Shown piece by piece: positions 7,900 to 15,099 of a stretch of 42,651 nucleotides of DNA. Every line of letters begins with the position of its first letter. Position 1 is the stretch's first letter. A model generated the notes under the pieces. It saw only the letters and a program-made list of their open reading frames with translations. It searched no databases and was not told the origin of the DNA. This stretch comes from an uncultured Holophagaceae bacterium (GTDB lineage: Bacteria; Acidobacteriota; Holophagae; Holophagales; Holophagaceae). The DNA is taken from contig CAIMBM010000272.1 in the NCBI GenBank assembly GCA_903839205.1, positions 1-42,651 of the forward strand, given 5' to 3'. The translations under genes were made by a program, and so were the position numbers.

Positions 7900-9238
7900 G
7901 GGCATCCTCCCGGGAGCTGGACCAGGCCCCGACCAGCGCCTCGAAGCGCTCGCCCCGCTGCTCGAAATTGTCGAACTGGTCGAAACTCGCGCAGGCCGGG
8001 CTGAGCAGCACCTGGTCGCCGGGCTGCGCGAGGGCAAGGGCGGCCCCCACGGCCTCGTCGAAGGCTGGAACCAGGTCATGGGGGAGATCCCCCAGGTCCC
8101 GCCTGAGCTGGGGAATGGCCTCCCCCAGGAAGACCAGCCGCCGGAGCTTGCCCGCCAGGGCATCCCGCAGCGGCGCGTAGCTGGCGCCCTTGTCCGTGCC
8201 GCCGAGGAGCACCACCAGCGGCCCGGGCAGGGCGTGGATGGCCGTCAGGGTGGCATCGACGTTGGTGCCCTTGGAATCGTTGTAGGCCTTCACGCCGCCC
8301 TTCTCGCCACAGAAGGCGATGCGGTGGGCCAGTCCCGGATAATCCTTCAGCCCTGCCCGGATGCCCGGGATGGTGGCCCCCCCATGGCGGGCCAGCAGGC
8401 TCGCCGCCAGGGCGTTCTCCACGTTGTGGTCCCCGGGGATCTGCAGCTCGGCGCGGGACAGCAGGGCCTCGCCGTGCAGCCTCAGGATCCCGTGGCCATC
8501 GCACCAGGCCTCGCATTCGGTCCAGCCGAAGCGGACGGTCCGCCCCCGTCCGGGCGCATCCTGCCACCACTCGGGATGGGCGGCGGGCACCACCCGGAGA
8601 TCGTCGGAGGTCTGCCTCTCGAAGATCCGCAGTTTGGTGCTCCGGTAGGTCTCCATGGTGCCGTGGCGCGCCAGATGGTCGGGCGTCAGGTTCAGGAAGG
8701 CGGCGGCCTCCGCATGGAAGAACTGGATCGACTCGAGCTGGTAGCTGCTCAGTTCCAGGGCGAAGACCGACCCCGCCGGCGCGGCCTGGGCCGCCTCGAT
8801 CAGGGGGGTGCCCAGGTTGCCGCAGGCGGAGGCCGGAATCCCCGAGGTCTTCAGGAGGTGGGCCACCAAGTCCGTGGTGGTGCTCTTGCCGTTGGTGCCC
8901 GTCACGGCCAGGATCCGGCTGCCGTCCCTGCGCTCGCGAATCACGCGGTGGGCCAGCTCCACTTCCCCCACCACCGGAATGCCCCGGAAAATCGCCTCGG
9001 CCACGAAGGGGGCCGTGCGGGGAATGCCGGGGCTGATGACGAGCTCGCCGCAACCCTCCAGGAGCGCGAGGGGATGGTCACCCCAGACGCCGGGAATGCC
9101 CCGCTTCGCCAGATCGGCCTCCAGCACAGGGTCGGGTCCGGGTCGGGAATCCGTCAGCACGACGGAGTGACCCTGTGACACCAGGAACCGCGCCGCGGCG
9201 AGCCCCGACCGCCCTGCCCCCATGACCACGGTATGCAT
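7892..9238 (-). CDS. murD: UDP-N-acetylmuramoylalanine--D-glutamate ligase
   Basis: MurD adds D-glutamate to UDP-MurNAc-L-alanine in the cytoplasm. At 448 residues it is full length. It begins with a Rossmann-like nucleotide domain (VVMGAGRSGLAAARFL). The ATP-binding loop VTGTNGKSTTTD lies near residue 110, and the Mur-ligase motifs LNLTPDHLARHG, PGDHNVENALAA and AYNDSKGTN follow. The C-terminal domain ends LLSPACASFDQFDNFEQRG, characteristic of MurD. It is separated from the upstream cell-wall genes by the oppositely oriented EAL gene, so it must have its own promoter in 9239-9392. The downstream oxidase gene overlaps its end. Confidence 0.96.
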   Translation of the reverse strand: MHTVVMGAGRSGLAAARFLVSQGHSVVLTDSRPGPDPVLEADLAKRGIPGVWGDHPLALLEGCGELVISPGIPRTAPFVAEAIFRGIPVVGEVELAHRVIRERRDGSRILAVTGTNGKSTTTDLVAHLLKTSGIPASACGNLGTPLIEAAQAAPAGSVFALELSSYQLESIQFFHAEAAAFLNLTPDHLARHGTMETYRSTKLRIFERQTSDDLRVVPAAHPEWWQDAPGRGRTVRFGWTECEAWCDGHGILRLHGEALLSRAELQIPGDHNVENALAASLLARHGGATIPGIRAGLKDYPGLAHRIAFCGEKGGVKAYNDSKGTNVDATLTAIHALPGPLVVLLGGTDKGASYAPLRDALAGKLRRLVFLGEAIPQLRRDLGDLPHDLVPAFDEAVGAALALAQPGDQVLLSPACASFDQFDNFEQRGERFEALVGAWSSSREDAHA

Positions 9239-9392
9239 GCCGCCCCCCTTCCAGACTAGTGTGCTGGCGCTGAAATAACAGGGGCCTGGTTGCGACTGGC
9301 CGGCCGCCGGGTCCCCGGGGACAGGGCGGCGGCAATGCCGCGGTGGCCGCGCTACACTGAACCAGGGTCCCTGGATCGAAGGTGGAGTGAAC

Positions 9393-10160
9393 ATGCCCAA
9401 GGGCGTCCTGGAAAGCATGCTGAGAGGCGAGGGCACCCTCGTGCCCCACGTGCAGCCCATGTACCGGCTGAGCGACAACCGCCTCGTGGCCCTCGAGTAC
9501 CTGGCCTGGCACCTGGACGCCGAGGGGCAGACCAGGCCGGTGGGCCCCATCCTCCAGGATCCCGCCCTCCGCCTCAGGGACCGGCTGATCCTGGACCTGA
9601 GATTCCTGGAATCCACCTTCCAGAGCCTCGCCCGGACGGGGGATGGCTCCTGCCTCCACTTCGTGAACCTGGAGCCGGTCAGTCTCCAGGCGCCGGGCTT
9701 CTGGGAGAGCCTGCCCCGCTGGATGGAGGCCCTGCCCTTCGCCCGGGAGTGCGTGGTGATGGAGTTCACGGAGTCCCAGGGAGTTCACGACCTGCGGTCC
9801 CTCCAGGCCTATGCCAACCGGTTGAGGGACCTGGGCCTGCGCGTGGCCGTGGACGACCTGGGCGCCGGCGTGGCCAGCCTCACCCACATGGCCCGGCTGG
9901 CGCCCGACTTCATCAAGGCCGACCGCAGTCTCGTCGAGCAGGTCCATCGCCGCCCCTACCAGGCCGCGCTGCTCAACGCCCTCGCCCATTTCGCCCGGCG
10001 CATGCACGTGGGCTTCATCGCCGAAGGCATCGAAACGCTCGAGGAACTGGAGGCGGTCATGGATGCGGACGTGCCCTGGGGCCAGGGCTTCATCCTGGGC
10101 CAGCCCTGGCCCACGCGGCCCCGGCCCATCGCGGCCCCTATCGCAGCTTCAGGGAACTGA
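9393..10160 (+). CDS. EAL-domain protein (possible cyclic-di-GMP phosphodiesterase)
   Basis: The 255 residues are a stand-alone EAL domain. The motifs in order are LEYLAW (residues 34-39, in place of EALxR), FVNLEP, VMEFTE, VDDLGAGVASL, FIKADRSLV, IAEGIETLEEL and GQGFILGQP. The acidic and amide metal ligands and the catalytic lysine are present, but the EAL arginine that contacts the ligand phosphate is a tryptophan. It may therefore hydrolyse c-di-GMP weakly or act as a sensor. ATG 393 of this kilobase is preceded by AAGGTGG. A GTG six bases earlier is less likely. It is the only plus-strand gene inside a minus-strand cell-wall cluster, and its 3' end overlaps that of mraY by 23 bases. No sensor domain or signal peptide is visible. 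Confidence 0.85.
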   Translation: MPKGVLESMLRGEGTLVPHVQPMYRLSDNRLVALEYLAWHLDAEGQTRPVGPILQDPALRLRDRLILDLRFLESTFQSLARTGDGSCLHFVNLEPVSLQAPGFWESLPRWMEALPFARECVVMEFTESQGVHDLRSLQAYANRLRDLGLRVAVDDLGAGVASLTHMARLAPDFIKADRSLVEQVHRRPYQAALLNALAHFARRMHVGFIAEGIETLEELEAVMDADVPWGQGFILGQPWPTRPRPIAAPIAASGN

Positions 10161-11226
10161 GAGCCAGGATCGAGCAGACGATGGCCGTGATCCACATGCG
10201 GATGACGACCTTGGTCTCCTGCAGCCCGCCCAGTTCCAGGTGGTGGTGGAAGGGTGCCATGCGGAAGATGCGCTTCCCGCCCCGCAGCTTGAAGCTCCCC
10301 ACCTGCAGGATCACGCTCACGGCCTCCAGGACGAAGAGCCCGCCGGCGATGACCAGCAGCACTTCCTGCTTGATCACGACCGCCACGGTACCCAGCGCCC
10401 CGCCGAGGCCCAGGGAGCCCGTGTCGCCCATGAAGATCTCCGCGGGGTGGGCGTTGTACCAGAGGAAGCCCAGGCAGGCCCCGGCCATGGCGCCCATGAA
10501 CACCGAAAGCTCCGCGCCCCCGGGCACATGGGGCACCACCAGGTAGGCGGCGATCTTCGCGTGGCCCACCACATAAGCGAGGATCGCGTAGGTGAGGGAG
10601 ACGATGAGCGTGCCCCCGATGGCGAGGCCGTCCAGGCCGTCGGTCAGGTTCACGGCATTGCTGGTGCCCACCATCACCAGCCAGATCCAGGGGATCAGGA
10701 AGACGCCCACGTCGGGCCGGTAGTTCTTGAAGAAGGGGACCGAGAGCTGGCTGGTGGCCGCGCCCCGCAGGCCGAAGTGCAGGATCAGCCAGGCGACGAG
10801 CAGGGAGATGCCCGTGAGCAGGGCCATCTTCTGCCAGCTGCTGAGGCCGAGGTTCTGCTTCTTGAGCAGCTTCTGCGCGTCATCGAAGGCCCCCACGGTG
10901 CCGAAGCCCAGCAGGGCGAGGAGGGCCACCCAGATGGCCCCGCTCTTGAGGTCGCACCACAGCAGGGTGGAGACGGTGATGACGATGAGGACGAGGATGC
11001 CGCCCATGGTGGGCGTCCCCGCCTTCTTCTGGTGGTTCTCGGGGCCCACCTCGCGGATGTGCTGGCCCATCCTGAGGGCCGTGAGGGTGCGGATCACCCA
11101 GGGTCCCAGCAGCAGGCTGAGGACCATGGCCGTGGCGGCAGCCATGGCCGAACGGAAGGTGACATACCGGAAGACCGAGAGGCCGGGAAGCGCATCGCGG
11201 AAAGGATGGAGGAGCCAGGGCAGCAT
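10138..11226 (-). CDS. mraY: Phospho-N-acetylmuramoyl-pentapeptide-transferase
   Basis: MraY transfers phospho-MurNAc-pentapeptide to undecaprenyl phosphate, forming lipid I. It has 362 residues and about ten membrane helices. Signatures are DDAQKLLKKQNLGLSSWQK (the DD of the active site), NLTDGLDGLAIG, EIFMGDTGSLGLGG and APFHHHLELGG. The start (MLPWLLHPFRD) lies 21 bases below the murF stop, so the two are co-transcribed. The tail overlaps the antisense EAL gene. Confidence 0.97.
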   Translation of the reverse strand: MLPWLLHPFRDALPGLSVFRYVTFRSAMAAATAMVLSLLLGPWVIRTLTALRMGQHIREVGPENHQKKAGTPTMGGILVLIVITVSTLLWCDLKSGAIWVALLALLGFGTVGAFDDAQKLLKKQNLGLSSWQKMALLTGISLLVAWLILHFGLRGAATSQLSVPFFKNYRPDVGVFLIPWIWLVMVGTSNAVNLTDGLDGLAIGGTLIVSLTYAILAYVVGHAKIAAYLVVPHVPGGAELSVFMGAMAGACLGFLWYNAHPAEIFMGDTGSLGLGGALGTVAVVIKQEVLLVIAGGLFVLEAVSVILQVGSFKLRGGKRIFRMAPFHHHLELGGLQETKVVIRMWITAIVCSILALSSLKLR

Positions 11227-11247
11227 GGGGGGTCCGGAGTCAGGGGG

Positions 11248-12597
11248 TCAGCGGGCGAGGAGCCAATCCACGGCGCGCTCGGCGCGCCAGTAACGGCTTC
11301 CCTTCACCAGGATACGGGCTCCCGGGGGAATTGCGGTGAGCCCGGCCGCATCGTCGCGCAGGGCCTCGAAATCCGGGAAGGCGGTGGCTCCGGGGCCGAA
11401 GCCATCCGCATAGTCCCGTGCAAAATCGCCGAAGGCCCAGAGGCGGGTGAGGCCCAGGGCCCGCAAAACCGCGCCGGTCTCCCGGTGGATCCGCGCTGCC
11501 TCCGTTCCCAGCTCCCGCATGGATCCCAGCACGGCCAGAGCCTCTCCGCCGGGCAGCCCCAGCAGGGCCCGGGCGCAGGCCAGGATGGAATCCGGGCTGG
11601 CGTTGTAGGTCTCGTCCAGCAGGGCACCCCCGCCGGGCAGGCCGTGGATCCGGCCCCGCCCCGCCCCCGGGACCACCGTGCCGAGCCGCCGGGCCACCTG
11701 CTCGGGGGCCTCTCCCAGGCGCATGGCCAGGGCCGCTGCCAGGGCCGCGTTCCGGAGCTGGTGCTCGCCCGGCAGCTGGAGGCGGATGGGGACCAGGCCC
11801 GCCGGGGTCCGCAGGCGGAAGGCCCCGCCGGCCGCGCCGAGGGACTCCACGGCCTCCCAGCCGAAGGGTTCGCCCTCCCCGACCGGCAGCGCCTCGGCGT
11901 GGCGGGCCCAGGACTGCCTTGCGATCCAGCGGCACCAGGGATCCGCGGCGGGATGGGCCCAGATCCCCCCGCGGTTGAGCCCGGCCACCAGCTCACCCTT
12001 GGCTTCGGCGATGCCCTCCTGCCCCTTGGGGAAGTTCTCGGCATGGGCCGTGCCGATCAGAGTGACCAGCCCCGCATCCAGCGGCGCGATCTCCGTGAGC
12101 CGACGGATCTCCCCGGGCGTGCTCATGCCCATCTCCAGCACGGCCGCGTCCTGCCCCTCCGGCAGGGTGGCCAGGGCCTCTGGCAGGCCCAGCGTATTGT
12201 TGCGGTTGCCGGGAGTCTTCCACCCGCCCAGGGCCGCCGCCAGCAGCTCCTTGGTGCTGGTCTTCCCCACGCTCCCGGTAACCCCGGCGACGAGCCTCGG
12301 CCGCACCGCGGCGAGACGCGCTTGTCCCCAGCGCTGGAGGGCGTCAAGGGTGTCCGGCACCACCAGCTGTGGACAATCGATGTCCAATGGATGATCCACG
12401 AGCAGGGCCGCGGCGCCCCTCGCCACCGCCTGGAGCGCGAAATCGTGACCATCCCGCTCGGCCCGGAGGGCCACGAAGCAGGCCCCGGGCTCCAGCGTGC
12501 GGGTGTCCAGGGACAGTGATGAGGGCATCACGGCACCGTCCCCGAGGATCTCCCCGCCCACCTGGGCGGCCGCCTGGAACAGGGACCAGAAGCTCAT
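11248..12597 (-). CDS. murF: UDP-N-acetylmuramoyl-tripeptide--D-alanyl-D-alanine ligase
   Basis: MurF attaches D-Ala-D-Ala to the UDP-MurNAc tripeptide, completing the cytoplasmic precursor. The 449 residues include SLDTRTLEPGACFVAL at the N-terminus, the ATP loop GVTGSVGKTSTKE, GNRNNTLGLP, LEMGMSTPGEI and the C-terminal DETYNASPDS and LVKGSRYWRAE. These are standard MurF motifs. ATG 12597 is chosen because GGAGGTG precedes it. In-frame codons reach further up to 12636 but lack a ribosome site. It follows the sua5-like gene by 61 bases, which contain GC-rich repeats (GCGCGC) of no clear function. Confidence 0.96.
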   Translation of the reverse strand: MSFWSLFQAAAQVGGEILGDGAVMPSSLSLDTRTLEPGACFVALRAERDGHDFALQAVARGAAALLVDHPLDIDCPQLVVPDTLDALQRWGQARLAAVRPRLVAGVTGSVGKTSTKELLAAALGGWKTPGNRNNTLGLPEALATLPEGQDAAVLEMGMSTPGEIRRLTEIAPLDAGLVTLIGTAHAENFPKGQEGIAEAKGELVAGLNRGGIWAHPAADPWCRWIARQSWARHAEALPVGEGEPFGWEAVESLGAAGGAFRLRTPAGLVPIRLQLPGEHQLRNAALAAALAMRLGEAPEQVARRLGTVVPGAGRGRIHGLPGGGALLDETYNASPDSILACARALLGLPGGEALAVLGSMRELGTEAARIHRETGAVLRALGLTRLWAFGDFARDYADGFGPGATAFPDFEALRDDAAGLTAIPPGARILVKGSRYWRAERAVDWLLAR

Positions 12598-12658
12598 GCG
12601 GCACCTCCGCCGGACGCGCGCAGCGCGCGCTCCCACTTGCTGCGCTCCGGCTGCATGC

Positions 12659-13645
12659 TCATGCCATCTCCTTCACGGAAGCCCGCTGCAGGCGGTCCCG
12701 GACCGCCAGCCAGGCCTCGTCACTCGGGGGTCTTTCCATGACGATCCGGGTGAACCCGGCGTCATCCAGCTCGTGGAGCAGCGCGAAGAGCCTCGCCGCC
12801 ACCACCTTCGCGTCCATGGGCAGGAGTACGCCGCGCACGCCCGCGGGCAGGGCCGGCAGGGCGCCGATCCCCACGTAGGCCACCCGCCCGGAGGCCGAAC
12901 TCAGCCCAGCGCCCGGGGCGACCAGCTCGAGCCGGGCCCGTGGCGCATAGTGCCGCTCGGCCATGCCCGGTGCGTCCTGCCTCGCGCCGGCCTGGACCGC
13001 CCCCTCCCAGATGTCCACGGCGCCCAGAAGGGCCTCGAGCTCCGCCGGGGTGACGGGGCCGGGTCGCAGGAGCCTGGGTCGCGTCCCGCTCAGGTCGAGG
13101 ATGGTGGACTCGAGGCCCGCCTGGGTGGCACCCCCGTCCAGGATCAGGTCAACGGCCCCACCCAGGCTCGAGGCCACGTGCTCCGCCAGGGTGGGAGACA
13201 GGTGCTGGCTGCGGTTGGCGCTGGGGGCGGCCAGGGGCCGGCCCACGGCGCGGATCAGGGCCTGAGCCACGGGATGGGCCGGACAGCGCAGCGCCACGGT
13301 GGGACCACCGGCCCTCACGATGGCAGGCACCACCTCGGAAGCGGGCAGCACCAGAGTGAGCGGCCCCGGCCAGTAGCGTTCCGCCAGGACCCTGGCGGCC
13401 TCGGGCCAGTGGGCCACCAGGGGCCGGGCCGAACCCACGTCCGCCACGTGCAGGATCACCGGGTTCGTGGCGGGCCGGCCCTTGGCCGCGTAGATGCGGG
13501 CCACGGCCTCGGGATTGAGGCCATCCGCCCCCAGGCCGTACACCGTCTCGGTGGGAAAGGCCACGAGGCCCCCGGCGGCGAGAACCGCCGCCGCTTCGCG
13601 GAGAGAGGGATCCTCCGGCCCAACGACTTGGAGGATGAGCGTCAC
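12659..13645 (-). CDS. L-threonylcarbamoyladenylate synthase, Sua5 type
   Basis: This enzyme makes threonylcarbamoyl-AMP from threonine, bicarbonate and ATP for the t6A modification of ANN-decoding tRNAs. The YrdC domain covers residues 1-205, with GGLVAFPTETVYGLGAD, the KGRPATNPV loop and PLAAPSANRSQHLSPT. A Sua5-specific C-terminal domain follows (about 230-328), linked by PGMAERHYAPRA, the conserved Sua5 linker. The start is GTG overlapping the murE stop (GTGA), so it is translated as part of the cell-wall operon, an unusual position for a tRNA-modification gene. The gene would be called sua5 or tsaC-like. Confidence 0.92.
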   Translation of the reverse strand: MTLILQVVGPEDPSLREAAAVLAAGGLVAFPTETVYGLGADGLNPEAVARIYAAKGRPATNPVILHVADVGSARPLVAHWPEAARVLAERYWPGPLTLVLPASEVVPAIVRAGGPTVALRCPAHPVAQALIRAVGRPLAAPSANRSQHLSPTLAEHVASSLGGAVDLILDGGATQAGLESTILDLSGTRPRLLRPGPVTPAELEALLGAVDIWEGAVQAGARQDAPGMAERHYAPRARLELVAPGAGLSSASGRVAYVGIGALPALPAGVRGVLLPMDAKVVAARLFALLHELDDAGFTRIVMERPPSDEAWLAVRDRLQRASVKEMA

Positions 13646-15099
13646 CGGGAGCCCCCGAGTGCCGCTTCCACCGCGCTGCGGTCGCTGTAGGGATGCTTCA
13701 CCCCATGGATCTCCTGGTAGGGCTCATGGCCCTTGCCCGCCAGCAGCAGCAGGTCGCCGGGGCGGCAGTCCGCGAGGGCCTGCCCCACGGATTTCCGGCG
13801 GTCGGCGTTCCGGTGGTAGCGGGCCGGATCCCGGCGGAGCGCCTCCGGGATGCCAGGCGCAGCGTCGTCCAGGATGAGCTCGGGATCCTCGGTGCGGGGA
13901 TTGTCGCTGGTGTGCCAGAGCACGTCCGCCCCGGCCGCCACGGCCGCGGCCATGAGAGGGCGCTTGGTCCGGTCGCGGTCCCCGCCGCAGCCGAAGAGCA
14001 CGTGCAGGCGGCCTCCGACCGGCAGCAGGCGCCGGCCTTCGGCGAGCAGCTTCTCCAGGGCATCCGGGGTGTGGGCGTAGTCCACCATCACGCCGAAGGG
14101 CTGGCCGCAGTCCACCCGCTCCAGGCGGCCCGGGGCCCCCGTCACCTTGGCCACGGCGGGCACCAGGCGGTTGAGGTCGAAGCCCGCCTCGGCACAGGCC
14201 GCCAGGGCGGCCAGCAGGTTGTAGGCGTTGAAACGGCCCAGCAAGGGGCTGTCCACGGCGAAATCACCCTGCAGGCACCGCAGCCGGAACCGGGTGCCCG
14301 TGGGGCCCAGGACCAGGTCCGTGACCCGGTAGTCCGCCTCGCAATCGAGGGCATAGCCCCAGCAGCGGCCCCCCTCCAGCAGGTGGCGGCCATAGGGGTC
14401 GTCCACGTTCACCAGGAACCGGTCGCTCTGCGTGCGCAGGCGGGCCTTGGCCTCGAAGTAGGCCTCCAGTGTGCCGTGGTAGTCCAGGTGGTCCTGGGTC
14501 AGGTTCGTGAACACGCCCACCTTGAAGAGGGCGCCATGGACCCGCCCCAGGCAAAGGGCATGGCTGCTCACCTCCACGGCCGAAGCCGCGTCGCCGGCAT
14601 CCACGCTGCGCCGCAGCCAGCGGTAGAAGGCCGGACTTTCCGGCGTGGTGCGGACGGCTTCCTCTTCGACGGTGCCGGCCGCGTTCAGGACCGTGCCGAC
14701 CAGGCCGCAGCCGATCCCGGCGCCGCGCAGCAGCTGGCGGACGAGGGTGGTGGTGGTGGTCTTGCCGTTGGTGCCCGTGACGCCGATGAGGGCCAGGCGC
14801 TCGTCGGGCGTGCCGTGCAGCCTCCGGGCCATCTCGGCCATGCGCAGGCGGGGCTCGGCCAGAAATCCGCAGGCGGCCACGCCCTCGGGAACCTCGACCC
14901 GGGTCTCCGAGACCACGGCGCAGGCGCCCCTTCCCAGTGCCTGCGGCACGAAGACGGCTCCGTCGGTCTTCTCGCCCTTGAGGGCCAGGAAGACCCAGCC
15001 AGGGGCCACCTCGCGGCTGTCGCTGGTGAGATCCACCACGTCGACATCCGGTCCCGAGTTCCGGATGGCCATTCCGTCGATGAGCGCGTCGAGATTCAT
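13642..15099 (-). CDS. murE: UDP-N-acetylmuramoyl-L-alanyl-D-glutamate--2,6-diaminopimelate ligase
   Basis: MurE adds the third amino acid of the stem peptide. The ATP loop GVTGTNGKTTTTT is at residues 106-118, with TSDSREV, TTPESPAF, EVSSHAL and NLTQDHLDYHG in order. DNPR at residues 399-402 is the signature of meso-diaminopimelate enzymes rather than lysine enzymes, so the cell wall is predicted to be DAP type. The length of 485 is usual. The ATG overlaps the ftsI stop (ATGA), and its own stop overlaps the sua5 GTG. The coding frame continues upstream of the ATG only as shadow sequence inside ftsI. Confidence 0.97.
   Translation of the reverse strand: MNLDALIDGMAIRNSGPDVDVVDLTSDSREVAPGWVFLALKGEKTDGAVFVPQALGRGACAVVSETRVEVPEGVAACGFLAEPRLRMAEMARRLHGTPDERLALIGVTGTNGKTTTTTLVRQLLRGAGIGCGLVGTVLNAAGTVEEEAVRTTPESPAFYRWLRRSVDAGDAASAVEVSSHALCLGRVHGALFKVGVFTNLTQDHLDYHGTLEAYFEAKARLRTQSDRFLVNVDDPYGRHLLEGGRCWGYALDCEADYRVTDLVLGPTGTRFRLRCLQGDFAVDSPLLGRFNAYNLLAALAACAEAGFDLNRLVPAVAKVTGAPGRLERVDCGQPFGVMVDYAHTPDALEKLLAEGRRLLPVGGRLHVLFGCGGDRDRTKRPLMAAAVAAGADVLWHTSDNPRTEDPELILDDAAPGIPEALRRDPARYHRNADRRKSVGQALADCRPGDLLLLAGKGHEPYQEIHGVKHPYSDRSAVEAALGGSR

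Noticed and set aside
10063..12519. An 818-codon open frame on the plus strand
   Set aside because: It lies opposite mraY and murF, is rich in G, H, Q and E from GC-skewed antisense reading, and has no recognisable motif or ribosome site.
12610..12640. GC-rich repeat between sua5 and murF as a regulatory hairpin
   Set aside because: The GCGCGC units are self-complementary but form no stable loop with a clear function, and are expected at this base composition.
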